Source: Membranipora membranacea
Lineage: Eukaryota; Bryozoa; Gymnolaemata; Cheilostomatida; Membraniporidae
Direction: 5' to 3'
Length of the DNA: 64,000 nt
Assembly: GCA_914767715.1 (NCBI GenBank)
Contig: OU612073.1
Span: forward strand, 2,356,001-2,420,000
This document shows, piece after piece, positions 1-13,300 of this stretch (position 1 is its first letter; each line of letters starts with the position of its first letter). The notes beneath the pieces are model-generated. The model did no database searches and had not been told where the DNA came from. It saw only the letters and a list, made by a program, of their open reading frames with translations. A program made the position numbers and the translations under genes.

Positions 1-736
1 GCTGAAGACAGGCGCTCTAAACAACTGTGCTAACTCTTCTTCCGCCTTCAGTTTACTGTAAAGTTAAAAAGACCGAAAAGATTGAAACTTGTATTGTTAC
101 AGACACTTGGAGAGCCCACCTTTACTAGGGATGACTTGGGTAGTTTAAAGAACTTGTGTCTCACTAAATGATACCGGTATTATACCCTGCGTGTCAAATA
201 TTCAGTGAAATGTCGTTGCTTTTAACTATTTGTTATTTGTACACTTTTTAGAAGATTTCTTCATGTGCCGGGAGCCAGGTATTCTGAGTCAGGCCTGAGA
301 ACCAAGACACGTATTAAGCAATATTACAAGATGGATTATAGGGGAGGGTAACTCCAAATTGTAATCATTAAGAAGTGAAGTGAGGAAGAGCAGCCTCATA
401 ACCCTGGCTAGTACTATTAGTAGTAACTATGGGGAGTAACGCCTGGCTAGTAACAAATATTATCAGTGTGATGTAACGATGAGTTAGAGACTGAAGGTGA
501 AAGACAAGGCTGCATACATAGAGGACTCTCTCATCACAATCATAATCCAGTATTCAGTCATTAGAGGGTTTGTCACTGAATTCTGCAGGGGATACTGAGT
601 CATAAACAAATTTGTAAAACTGTCATTCAGGGAAATGAGCATCATTTTTTTTCACACACAAGTCAATGGTTTACACCAAATGCCACTACAAATGCTCTTA
701 AAAACTGTGCACTAATATGAAAACGTTGATGAATAC

Positions 737-1082
737 CCTATAGGAGTTAAGTTTTCGCGGCATTTAGGATTCGCTTTTCGCGTTTTTGCCTAAGTAGCGA
801 AATTTTATGATAGCGGAAGTTACTTCCTAGCAATAAACACCACTCAGTTTCATAAACAATGTACAATTATACAGGAATACACCTTACCCACACATGCAAA
901 GCAGTGTGGTGTAGTGGTCTAAACGTCTGCCTTGCAATCAGATGGAGGGCTATGCCCTGGGTTCGAATCCCAGCTTGGACATTTCGCTAGTAAGCCTACT
1001 AGCGAAAATGAGTGTATCTTGAATTAAACTCACTCACCATAATAGCGAAATTAATCTCTAGCTAAATTAAACTCCTATAGGG
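737..1082. mobile_element. 346-bp MITE with TA target duplication
   Basis: The element starts CCCTATAGGAGTTAAGTTT and ends with the near-perfect inverse AAATTAAACTCCTATAGGG. It is flanked by TA at 735-736 and 1083-1084. A TA duplication is typical of the Tc1/mariner superfamily and some other MITEs. The second duplication unit lacks it: around 3270-3290 the flanks are joined directly (GATCAATAAACGCTTT against GATGAATA...TAGACACTTT), which is an empty-site control inside the window. It is too short to code for a transposase and must have been moved in trans. Confidence 0.8.
904..981 (+). other. tRNA-like sequence (A and B boxes) inside the MITE
   Basis: A tRNA-like block has an A-box-like segment (TGGTGTAGTGGTCTAAACG), an anticodon-loop-like CTTGCAA, an extended variable region and a perfect T-arm (CTGGG TTCGAAT CCCAG) containing a B box. 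The acceptor ends do not pair and the anticodon stem has a mismatch next to the loop. A functional tRNA is therefore unlikely. A tRNA-derived SINE head or pseudo-tRNA captured by the MITE is the better reading. Confidence 0.55.
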
Positions 1083-4000
1083 TAGACACTTTAATAAAAA
1101 TCGAAGCTTATCATTAGAGAAATACAGTTAGTTAGTTGTATTTTGTGCCGGCTTCCATCCGATTTAGGACTCAGACTGCAACATTATCAAGCATTCAATT
1201 TGTTCCTTCCTGATTGATAGTGTAATGCCACAAATTTTCTAACTATTTGTCACTCACTTTGAATATTGTGTGAGAGCAGAGTCTGCTCGATGGATTCGAT
1301 TTGATCACCTCATTGATATTGCTGGATAAGAGGACTGCTATAATATTGAGTACATTAGGAGCACATCGTAGAGGTTATACAGTACAGCTCCTGTAATATA
1401 AAACACATCTAGGCATACACAAATAGCTGAGTGCTCCTTTATTAGAATATCATGACAAAGTTTGTTGGTTAAACAAGATGGGTTATGGTGACACTTTCAT
1501 TTGAAAACTCAATTCCCTCGGAGCAGCCCTTGAGAAATACAACAGATTGATTATATAGATAATGAGCTATCACATATTCAACTTTTGATCGTAACATATA
1601 TCTGAAGTGTTACGGGCAGCGCACAAGAAACTGTTGCGGCAATTTTAGGTCTGCATCATTTAAGGCAGGATAGCAAGAATTTCTTGGAACTCCAATGGAT
1701 TGCACTGCCTTTTGTCAATTTCTAGCCAGCAGATGTTTTATAGACATGCCACCAAAATAGAAAGAGCACAGTTTCATCCCATATTGTCGCAGGGGGAGCG
1801 TTAACTCAGAGGTCTGGTAAAGTAAAATTTGGAGTAATCAACTCTCTGATCAGAGAGGTGATAACTCCTAAGTATAGTTGGTACTGAGACATTTAAATCT
1901 CATCTCTGCAGTAGTATATTATAATATAGTCATGGTCAATCAAAGATACACAGACACAAGTCAGTACTGCCTGAGTTATGTAATCCAGTAAGGCTTGTGC
2001 TGCAGGTAGGATGGGGGGGGGAGATGCACCACCCACAGTCTTAGGTTCTGTCAGAATCACTTGCTGATAATTGACGTTAGGCTCTGCTTATTTCATGAAT
2101 TGCTTCAGTTTACTGTAAAGTTAAAAAAAGGCGGAAAATATTTAGATTTGGATTGTCACAGAGACTTGGATTGTTCTACTAAGGTTTTGCTCGGGTTGAC
2201 TAAAGAACTAGTGTGCCACTAAATGGCCTTTACTTTATTCTACTGCTACACACCGATATTATACTCTGCATGGCCAATATTCGGTCAAATGTCGGTGCCA
2301 TCCAAGCATATCATTTATTTAATCTACCGATAAAATAGAAAATCTGCATTGCGGATCACTATAGTAATTGTTGTATTAAATATTTCAGTCATTTTCAGCA
2401 GATTCTACATGACCTGGAGAGACATGTACTCTGAGTCTGGCCTGAGAGCTAGGACACGTATTGAGCATCATAATCTACCCGGGTACAAGATGGATTACAG
2501 GGAATGGTAACTCCAAATTGAGATAATTTAAGAAGTGAAGCGGTGAACCCGTAACTCTAGCTAGTAGTAGTAACTATGGGGAGGAAAGCCTGACTAGACT
2601 AACATTATCAGGATATATTGGAGGACAAACAGACCCAAAAATCGGTTGAGATCATATGTACTTATACATCTTGATAGCCCTGAAGATAACAAATGAGTTA
2701 TACTGATAGTCTGCCTAAGTATCTTTACATGATAATTATCATGAAGCTGATGAGAATTAGAAGATATAATCATTAATTGTAATGTTAACCTCTAACCTGA
2801 GTGTGTTATACTGTGAGAAGATGGAGTTAAGGGAAGGTACAGTCTCTGTTTCTTCATATACAGAATTAGATAGACTTGGTTGCAGTTAATCATATCTGTA
2901 TTATCTGATATCAATGGCTCCACCAGCTACACAGTCTACTGACATGGAGAGAGAGAATGTAAAATAGTAATTCTCTAGAAACATGATATTATAATGTCTC
3001 TGTTACTATCATTTTTGGTTGGTGTAAGTGAAGTGTAGTGAAATAGGCATATAATTATTAATTAAGACTGATAGTAAAAGAGAATGACAAGTCTGCATGC
3101 ATAGAGGACACTCTCGTCACAATCAAACAGTAACTAGTGGGTGATTTTTCTGAATTATGAAGGAGACACTGAATTAAAAACAGATTCATTAAATTGCCGG
3201 AGAAACATGAGTCAATGGTGACATACCAAATGACACTGGAAATGCCCTTATAGTGATCGCTTAGTATGAAGATATGGATCAATAAACGCTTTAATACAAA
3301 TTGTAGCTTATCATAAGAAGCACAATCAGTTATACTTTGGGTCAGTTTTTATCTGATTTTAGATTTGGCGCTGGCTGACAGACCTAAAACTCAGGTGAGT
3401 TATCATAGAAATATTAAAATTGGATGTCATACAGTATAATTGAAATGATGAACAAAGTAAAAAGGACCACCAGGAATAAGTCTTAGCGCTGAGACGGCTG
3501 TATAAACATAATAACTAAACATGTTATCTTGTAGTCATTCTCTGAGTAAAGTAATTCCTGAGGCTAAGGGCTTTTGATCAGAGGTGTTTTCTTGAGCTTT
3601 ATTTTAGCTGATACAATATATAACTGTTAGTCTAACTTCTCAGACGGCTTCATTATCAAGCATTCAATACGTTCCTTCCTAATTGCTTACTATTTGTTAC
3701 CCACTTTGAATATTGTGTGAGATCAGAGTGCGCTCAATGAATTTGATTTGATCACCTCACAGATCAAGTTAGATGAGGACTGCTAATGTTGATTTCATCA
3801 AGAGCACAGGATAGAGGTACTACAGTACAACTCCTGTAATATGAAACACATCTTGTCATGCATGGATAGCTGAGTGCTCTGTATTAGAATGTCATAGGCA
3901 AGTTTGCTGGATTACGTTAGCTAACCAAGCAAGATGTGTTATCTTGTGTTATAGTAACATGAAAACATAACCCCCCCCACGGGGAGCAGCCATTGAGAAA

Positions 4001-5331
4001 AACAACAGTGAGCTTATATAGATTATGAGCTATCACACATTTAACTTCTAATCCTGACATACATTCGAAGTGTGACTGCCTGCATGCAAAAAACTGTTGT
4101 GGCTATTTGTTTCTGCGTCATTTAAAGTAGGATAGCAAGAATTTCTTGGGATTCAAATGTTTCACATTGGCTTTTGTCAAATTCAGCAAATATTTTACAT
4201 CAAGATAAAAGTTTCATTCTCATACTGTGGTCGGGGGATTCAGTAATTCAGGTGTTTGGAAAAAATAATTTAGGGTAATCAGCTTTCTGATGAGGGAGCT
4301 AATAACTCCTAAGTATAGTTCATTCTGTGACAGTTAAATCTCATCTATGTTTCCAAAACATTTTTATCATATAAGGACAAAAAATATGCTGATAACTCAA
4401 ACACTGTTTACACAAACCCCTCCTCTGTCATGGTCTGGTTGTATATATTAGTCAAGATATATCGTGCTGAGCAAAGTTAACGGCATAATCTATAGTTAAT
4501 GTCAGAGCATCAGTCATGCTTGGATCTCATTTCATACCCTCTCTCACAGTGTGTACTATCTATGCTTCACCTTATTATGATTATGATTATTATTATGATC
4601 AGAGTTTACGACATACATGAGTGTACAGTGTACTGTAAACATACTACACTAACACAAAGGTACAAGGATAGAAAGATATAGAGAGATCATTTATATCGGT
4701 ACACTGCTTGTTGTTATATCGCTGATTCATTTATTGTCAGGGCTGAAGAGGGAAGATGAGGTTTTAGGGATGCCTGTATTCTTTTTTTTTTGGTATTTCC
4801 TATATTTGTTGCTAGCTGCTTTCGAACTATCTATCATATCTAAAAGTTCACTTACCAAACAGGCAAGAGAGCAAGGCTAGGCCGACCTAGTGTCCGACTA
4901 AATCAGCTGAAGTTTTAGTGAGTCTGCGGTATCTCAGTCAATCTTTCATCTCAAGCTTGATGATGTCATCAGTCTCTGGTATAACCGTATCTGGTTTTCA
5001 GCACTCATCATTCACCTGACTTTAATAAGTAGATAAAACTATAAAACAGTCATCACCTACTTCATCTTAGAAGAAACAGGACAGAAGCCTGACTGACTGA
5101 CATAGTATCATATATATTATGTGTCTAGTAAGCGTTCCTGTTCTACTGCATGACTATGGAGTCGACTGAACTTAGGCTATCTTAGGTATTTGTCGATAAT
5201 TAAAGAGCGGACAGTTCATAAATAACAATTAATAATTGCCATAATCAGATTGACAACCATTTGAATCTCACTTCAGTGATGGCATGTGATAATATTCCAC
5301 TGACTGTTGTTCTGACATACTATGAGCTTAC
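1083..5331. other. No gene recognised
   Basis: Apart from the tandem duplication I see no exon with matched splice sites and no protein similarity. The open frames are short and begin or end arbitrarily. A C-run lies near 3971-3979 and a G-run near 2013-2021. Confidence 0.5.
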
Positions 5332-5503
5332 CTGAGTGGATGGTTGGTTAGTAGACGGGCATCTGATGAGAATGTCTGATTAGTAGAGTCGGCGTCTGGT
5401 GATATTATTCCTCTCACCATCTCATTATTAGTAGCTAAACATCTCTTTATGTCTGCGTAACACCTGTGGGTATTAGCAGCAGTCTTCATTTGAGGGTTCT
5501 GTT
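5332..5503 (-). CDS. Candidate internal exon of an unknown gene
   Basis: On the minus strand a 172-nt stretch is bounded by a good acceptor (TTTTAACAG followed by AACAGAACCC) and a strong donor (CACTCAG followed by GTAAGC). It is open in one frame that contains the segment PDADSTNQTFSSDARLL. I recognise no domain and cannot find partner exons with certainty. It might equally be a non-coding RNA exon or chance. Confidence 0.3.
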
Positions 5504-8500
5504 CTGTTAAAATAAAACAAAGCATGCCTTAACCACCGTAAACAAGAGTACGAACCGTATGAATATAGACAGGACATTCTCATTTGTAGATCGGGATGAG
5601 GATATCGGGGACTGTATTTATTGGAACAAAACAGGTCTGAGAAAAACAACTACTGATATTTTCCCATCATCCACTGTTAAAGTACTTCATGGCTGCCACT
5701 GATGATGGGAGACATCATATCCTTTTCAAATGTTGATCAAAAGCTTCAGAGAGTGCGTAAGTTTAAAAGGATAATTACCATGTACCACTGAATATTGCAT
5801 ACTTACTAACTTGCTACGTGTAGATATATCACCATCTTCTTTGTACAAGCTATCAGCACTATGACAAAACCGTCTCTCCATTTAACATTCCAGTAGGTCA
5901 ACACTGGGTCATAGGTCAGTACCCGCTGCCATCTTAACCAGCTACTGCGGATCCTACCAGGTGGTAGGTTGTGCCTTAGCTTAGCTCAGCTGATGATGGA
6001 GCTATTTTGATAGAACTAAGTCCTGCAATGAGGAATCAAGCGATGCCCATAGTTGGTCTGTGGGGAGTCAAGTAGTTGCTGATGTCAGTCGCGACTTCTC
6101 CATAGCGCATGGTTCGGAATATTCCGAGTCTGCAAAACTCTCTCATTGTGGGTAGGTAATGTTTTCAACAAGAATATCATGTATTCTCAGAAGATTGGCA
6201 TAGTTTGAAATAGAATATCAGACACCCTCAAAATTTACATCGTAATATGTAATGCCCACATCAGGGTATGCCTACAATAAAAATACTTGCCTATACATAA
6301 TATATGTGTAGCCTGTTAATGAGTTGCTCATCAGGGGATACCACCTTCTACACAAACAATAAAACTTGTCATTCAATGCAGGGAGATTGAAGAGGAGAAT
6401 TCGGCTTTTTAGTACATATCTATAATATGAGTAGAATCACTTAAATGTATTATGCACCAATAGTCCCTCTTCTGCATGTTTTTCATAACTTATCATGATT
6501 ATTATTAAGACATCGGCGGTACTCCTGACTGGCACATGTTGACGACTGGAACGATTATGGACTGACGATTATGCCATGTTGCTGAAACCTTCAACAGAAG
6601 TTAGCGACTACACAGCAAGTAGCAAGTAAGTAAGTAGGTACCAACTGCCCATACAGTTTTCAGTAAATGCATGAAGCCTACATCATTGATTGTCTCAAAC
6701 AACACTCTCACTTCCCAGAGAATTTCATGGGATTGCATGAGAAACAATGACAGTTATGTAACAGCTGGCTGACCAATTAGTCTTAATAGCTATATATTAT
6801 GTTTGATTACTCATTGCTTGGGCTGGGACTGGAAATAAATTTATTCTGTGATCTTGGAATTTGCCAAAAACATCAAAAATCAATTACTCTTTGGAATTGT
6901 GTATTGCAATGAGCTGTTTTTGGTTCCCTCTTCCACCTTTAACCAAGCTGCTAAATCTCACCAAGGTAAACTCTTTAATTGTAGTTATACAAGCTTTTTT
7001 AAAAATTTATTACTTGCTTCTTTTGCAAGAAATTATTCAAACAGGAAATGATATTAAATGAACATACTTGAACCACCCTTTTCCTTTAGAAGAATCTCAT
7101 TGGCCAATTCATTCATTTCAAGCACATGATTGGCTTTATACCAGTTTCCGGTTAGCCACTGTGGGGAATCCCAATTAACCAAATTATCTTGAAGCTGAAT
7201 TTCTCAACAGAACTCATCATCCATCAGAAGTAGCATAGCCCTGTAGAAACAATATCATTCTTTTAAAGTGTTTAACTAAGGAATAAGATACTTTTTGTTG
7301 GTCTTACTCTTTGGTTTAACTCATTGGCTTCACTCCCTGGTTAATTCAAGGAATAAAACTCTTACACTCCTAACTTGGACTTACTGACAGACCTACTTGG
7401 CTTCTAAATATCTGGTTATGATTATTTACATCTCAGCCTTATTTTAGACGGATCTAAACCTTAGCATAATGTTAGTTGAACCACCATTCATTGCATGCAA
7501 TTACATATCAGTTATAGATATCAGATGTCAAAGATACTGCTTATTTGTCACAGTTAAGGGCTGCACAAGAAATTTATGCTGTTCTGAATGGGCACTAAAA
7601 ACAGTTGCTGTCGACAGATGATGTAAGATGTGTGGCAGGTGCTGTTTATGACATGTCTAACAGCACTCAAGGAATATGCAGCGGTTTTGTGGGTGCGGTA
7701 GGGTGCTGTAAGGTATGTCCCATACAGCACCTGTCACAAACCTACGGAGTGTTGGATTAGACTGAGTACCTAAAATATGTCTTCACACGCAACATGGGCT
7801 GCACCAACAAAAAAGTTTCTATGATTTTTTTATAAAACTGGCTACTGTCCATACAGAACTGTAATTTCTCTTCAATGACGACTATGGGAGCGTAGACAAA
7901 CTTTATAGATTATGCTCACACATATGTACAGATATTTGTACATAAGTGTATGCATGTGGGTATACCAATAAGCACATTTGTGAATGCAATATTTGGACAC
8001 ATATGCACATACAGGCGAGTGCATCTCTGAGGAGTCTCCAACCTTAAAACTACTTCAAAATTATATTGTCTCAGTCCTTAGGATTAACCCAACCATAACC
8101 ATCACATCACACATTCCATATACAGACGGACTTACATAATGCTGTCTTGTATTTCCATCTGTGAATATATAACGTCATGAATATAGCTATAATATTAAAT
8201 GTCTGATTGTTAAGTTGTTGTCATCACCTACAAAAATTGAAAAAGGGTCAAGCTGCGGTAGAATCACTTGGCGTTACTTTGAGAGATTATTTTCACCATT
8301 AGAGAAGTGCACAGCTCTAATACAATCTGTTACAAAATGTTGATAGCATTGTCTAGCTGCTAGAGCTGCACCAATAAACATGTCACTCTGCAGTCTAGAT
8401 GAGGTAAAGGATCTAGACTATAAATGGACAACTTCAGTCTATACTGATAGTTTGCGAGATTGTTTGGAGATTTGTTAGGTATTGGCGTGGTTTGTTCTCT

Positions 8501-10342
8501 CTGCTGTTTTTACATCAGATAAATTTTTTTCACCACAGCTTGCCACTCAATGCATATCGGTTTATCCAACATTTCACTTTTTACAGGCTGTCAATCGTAT
8601 CAAGAGCTAGTTGATGTTCCTCGACTCTTGATAATAATCAGTCACTGAGAAGGAATATCCACTACTAATGGGAAGCAATTCAAAAGGGTATTTTATCATC
8701 ATGATTATCAACCTCACCTATGATATCACTGATGAAGCCGCACTGCTTCTTGGCTTACTGTTTAGTCATAGCTGTTTTCTTGAAGGATAGGTCTTGGTTA
8801 CTGCACCGATATTTAGTTCTTAGATTGAAAAAAATATTTGGATCCAAATATTTAGAAATATTTTGCTGCAATGGAACGCACTATTGCTTAACCTGGAACT
8901 AAGGGAGCTTGATGGAAAGCACTGCGGCTGTCGCAGTAATGCTGAGATAGTCTTTTCCTTGACAATGCTAATAATGATAACAGGATTAACTGATAAGGAA
9001 ATGTAACATTTAGGAGAGCCTGACAAACCTGATGAGGGCTTCAATCTGGTTTGCACCCGGTGAGGGGGGGGAGGGGAAATCCCATGTTGATCATTTTTCT
9101 CTAATGGAACAAGACAATATAATTTAATATGCTGCTTTTAGAAATAGAGGAGTTGTCTTCCAGTAAGGTTTGTTGAGATAACTTCGATGACTGTGTGTTC
9201 ATTTCCTTTGACCTTGATACACTCATAGCTAATATGTCTTTGAAAGCTTAATGGTCACAACTCACAATTAAAACTGGATAAAATCAGTAGCTAATTCACT
9301 GCCAGCCAAGGAAAACTTTTCTTTTTGTAGTATTGTCGCAATACATACAAATATTACAATACAAATTTCTGTCTATCTATCAGGATATCATTATTTAGCA
9401 GCCTTGGCCTTGTTATTTAGCCAACGGCAAAAGGAAAGATAAACGGTTGTTTTATCATGGGAAAAGAAAATATAACATTATTCCACATGGATGTATTTAA
9501 TCATATATTCTGATGTATTTTGTGTAAGCCGAGAGAGATTAAATGTATAATGTGACATGAATCATTACCATATAATGATATGATATCTGTGATGTGAAAA
9601 TTGATACTGTTGGGTACGCCAAACTTTGGATACAAAACATCTCATGTCAAGTGGATATTATCCAGAGTAAAAAACAAATAAAATAACATTACAACCAGAA
9701 AACTAATTGAGTAAAGTCATTAGCTAGAGAATGAGAAAAATAAAAAACTATGTGTATCAACACCTGATTACTTACTGCGGGTCACTTCTAAAAAATGAGA
9801 AATACGAGTGAAGTTAGAGGACAAAATACATAAAGTTCAAACCCTCAGGTACGGATACGAATTATAATACATGGAATTGGTACTAATGGAGCCATAAGCA
9901 ACAGTGCTTCAATATAAAACTACACTTTACGAACCAACGCTTTTCATTAATATATACCAGGTCTATCAATCCAATATAATTAATAGTTATCTTCTCACTG
10001 AGTAAAGGAAGACAAATCAAAAACAAACAAAACAAACAAGTAAAAGTAAAATAGCCTGACAAAGTTCAAATGTCTCTCTATATAAACTATTATATAATGT
10101 TATATTTATAGTATATCGATAAAAATCAGGGGAGAGTTATGTACAGATATAACAGATTCTGATCATTAGAGGCCGTTAGAGGCCCACAATAGGTTCTTAG
10201 AGAGGGAGGGTCAGCTTTCACTAGTTTTATATCAGTCTACACGGATATATTCACTATCGGTGGGCTCCTCCTCACTAGCCCTTGCTCAACATAATAGTTT
10301 AGTCCTCTCAAATTGGCAGTCAGGCGATCTGAGTACTTACTA
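5504..10342. other. Intergenic, nothing recognised beyond an inverted repeat
   Basis: AT-rich DNA with scattered short open frames and no convincing splice pairs or domains. It contains the inverted repeat at 7631-7738, reported separately, and a G-run near 9063. Confidence 0.5.
7631..7738. repeat. Inverted repeat with 36-bp imperfect arms
   Basis: The left arm (7631-7666, containing GCAGGTGCTGTTTATGACAT) and the right arm (7703-7738, containing ATGTCCCATACAGCACCTG) are inverse copies with a few mismatches around a 36-bp spacer. They could fold into a long hairpin. This may be a small foldback element. I could not define a target-site duplication. Confidence 0.6.
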
Positions 10343-13300
10343 TCAGTTTGTAATCTTTACTACTTTCCAGTTTACAAACATCCGAGAGCTTTCATCACTG
10401 CCTTCAGTTCTCTCCTCCAGTGTACCTGAGTAAACAGACAAGGTGTATATATGATTGGGTGCAACACAAAAACAAAATAGTAAGTACAACTATTTTATAG
10501 CGCCCTCAGCTATCAGAGTTTACTATGACTACATAAGGTCGGTTTGATGTCAATATTCTGGATTAGGTCTATCACTTAAATTCTTATGACCTTGTCACTG
10601 AATATTGTGGGTAAATATGCACATTTATGATTCACTACAAAATCTGTTCACACCATAGGCTTCTGATGTACATCCAGTAACTGTTAACTGCAGCATGTTA
10701 TATATCCATCTTATCAAATTGTTTTGTTTTGTTCTCATTCTTTTGCTCAACATACATACCAGGAAGCCAGGAGATTGTAGATACTGAAGGATTAGGAGAT
10801 CTGACATCAGTAGTAAGATTATCTGGATGTTCTCCTTGTTTTCTCATATCTATCCCTGGTTCCAGGTAGAGTACTTTAGTACCCATATTATTAGTCATCC
10901 TCGGTGTCTGAGTTCCACGAGCCTTATTCTCTCTTGCAGTGTAAGTCCTCACTGCTTCCTGCACCTAAAAAACCAATCGATAACACGCCATTCAATAGTA
11001 AGTAGAGAGAACATAAACTGAAAACATCCATAGGAAACGAGATAATTTATTGTAATGATTATCATAATGGAACCGAGTCAAATTAACTGGACCAAATAAT
11101 GGAATCGAATATCATTTCCGGAGGCTTTTCTTCCTGTTTTTCATCAATGTTTGCATTGGATAAATCAGCAGTCTGTCACCACTTACCATATTTCCCAGAG
11201 ACTGGAGGTGATGCTGATGAGCATACTTGTAGAAGGTGATAACTAGAGCTCTTAGGAATGGAGATCCTATGTCATCTCTACCAGCGACAAAACCTGTAAA
11301 AGGTGAGTTGAATCATCAAATACTTGATTCGATAAGTTGTGAAAGTTATAGTTTCATACCTCATATATATTTGTCAGGTGTAACAAACCTGAATTTGTTT
11401 TTGACCAGTAAGATTATTTGCTGGCACTATGTAGGTTAAATGGTTGGGATTAACATTTTGTTTAGTTTAGAAAAAACCGGAATCAGTCTGCTGAATAGCA
11501 CAAATATAAGTCTTGGCTGTCGAAGATTTTGAGGTGACTGAATAATTCATTCTGTTTTCTATATAATATTATATTTCCTAGAAACAGAGAAGTCTGGGAT
11601 GGTACCTACTGTCAAAGCTAGACTGCATGATGAAGAGATCTGCTAGTGAGCTGTCCTCAGGCTGATCATCCACATAGGAAGCTCCAGATGGTTGGTTATC
11701 AGTTACAGAGTTCTCTGGTGATACCCTCACTACTGCTGGTACCTGATAAGTAGTTGTGCTGAGATCCAGCATCGTGTCTCTCTTATCTATAATCAGTCAA
11801 AACATTGTACTTAGTTATGAGCCGCTGGAGATGATAAAATCCCTATTTAACTAAGTTAGGAAGCCTTATGTGAGACGAGACAACTTCAACTTGTTGGAAC
11901 TTGGACAACTACAAAATTTGTACTACTTACCTCCGGCGCAGGCTTGTATTATAATAAGTTTAGGTTTTCCCTTCATAGCCGGGAAGTTTCTAGCAGATAA
12001 TAGCTGATAGATATCAGTCAGCCTGATGTGTTCACCATCAGACCCTTGGACACTCCCTTCAGCACCATGACCAGTTATAACCAACACAAACATTCCTAGA
12101 TCTTCATGGACTGATCGGCCTGTCTGGTCTACCAGCTGAGTTTCCCTGTGAATGGTCTTTATGATATTCTTCAAAATCATAGGAATGGAATAGAATATGA
12201 AGGGGGATCATAATGGGATAAGAGACAGCCATTTTTGGTAACATCAACACCTCAATCATAATCGGATATCCACCACATGCTCACACTGATTTACAGCCGG
12301 GAGAATAACTATTGGACATTGTACAAATATGGCCAAATCGAGCAAAATAGAGCAATCTTAACGGGCATGTATTACCTGTGAAGTGTAGCTTTTATACTCT
12401 CCATTCACAACAAACCCAAAATTCTCCAGCATATTCCTCATGTTATCATGGTCTATGTCAGCACCCTTCCTCCAGTCTATTATTTGGCCGTGATTATCTT
12501 TGACCTCATGTTTATTAGATAATATGAGAGCTCGGCCTCTAGTCTCAGTCATCGCATACATTGTCTAAAATAAAATCAAATGTGGTTAATAAACATGAGC
12601 ACAGCACTGTGGGGGTTACTGAAACCCATGGTTTGTTTGAATCACAACATCAAGGTAGACATCGGGCACAGAGAGCGATTCAATAACACACAGCAATCGT
12701 AATAACAACGCCTAAATAAGCTCAAAATAGTTAGTAGATATAGGTGCCCTTGGTCTGTTTGAACCACCACAGCATTTGGCACAGAGCTAGAATTGTGATA
12801 ACAATGCCTCAATTCAAAATAGTAAGTAAAGATAGATGTCCTAGGTTTATTTCTAACCTCAATAAAACTCACCATGTTTTTTGGAGTAGTTGACTGTGAC
12901 ACACAAACTTCCAGTTGCAGATTGATGCCTGCAAGTTGTGATGTCATCAGCTCAATAATATTACGTACAGCTACATTCGGTACTTGCAGGCTAGTCATGT
13001 AATTTCTAACTTTGCGTTTATCTGCATCCGTCAGTGAGAAACCTACAGTGAGAAACTACAAGTTATTTTGATTGACGTATGAGTTACTTTTGATATCTTG
13101 GATAGATTTGTGGCTTTCCTTCGATCATAATTTGGCATGTATTTTTCGTTCCCCTCCTCTTGCCCCCGGTTTTTGTCCACCCATCAGAGTATCACACAAT
13201 GTCAGCTGTCCAGAATTAAACTTACATGGGAATCTTAGAGGCCTCGGTACTTGGAGTTGTCCACCATTAGTTTGATCGTTACAGCAGGGCACAGGGTCAG

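Larger units (their letters stand above)
45..4350. repeat. Diverged tandem duplication of non-coding DNA
   Basis: Unit 1 (about 45-1930) and unit 2 (about 2100-4350) share the same ordered blocks. Examples are the block starting CTTCAGTTTACTGTAAAG at 47 and 2104, the CAAGATGGATTA block at about 328 and 2487, the CATAGAGGAC block at about 517 and 3100, and the TTAAATCTCATCT block near 1892 and 4335. The copies differ by many substitutions and indels, so the duplication is old. No convincing exon or protein-coding frame is visible in either unit. Confidence 0.75.

Noticed and set aside
904-981. A functional tRNA gene
   Set aside because: The T-arm is perfect, but acceptor ends do not pair and the anticodon stem is imperfect. 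Treated as tRNA-like.
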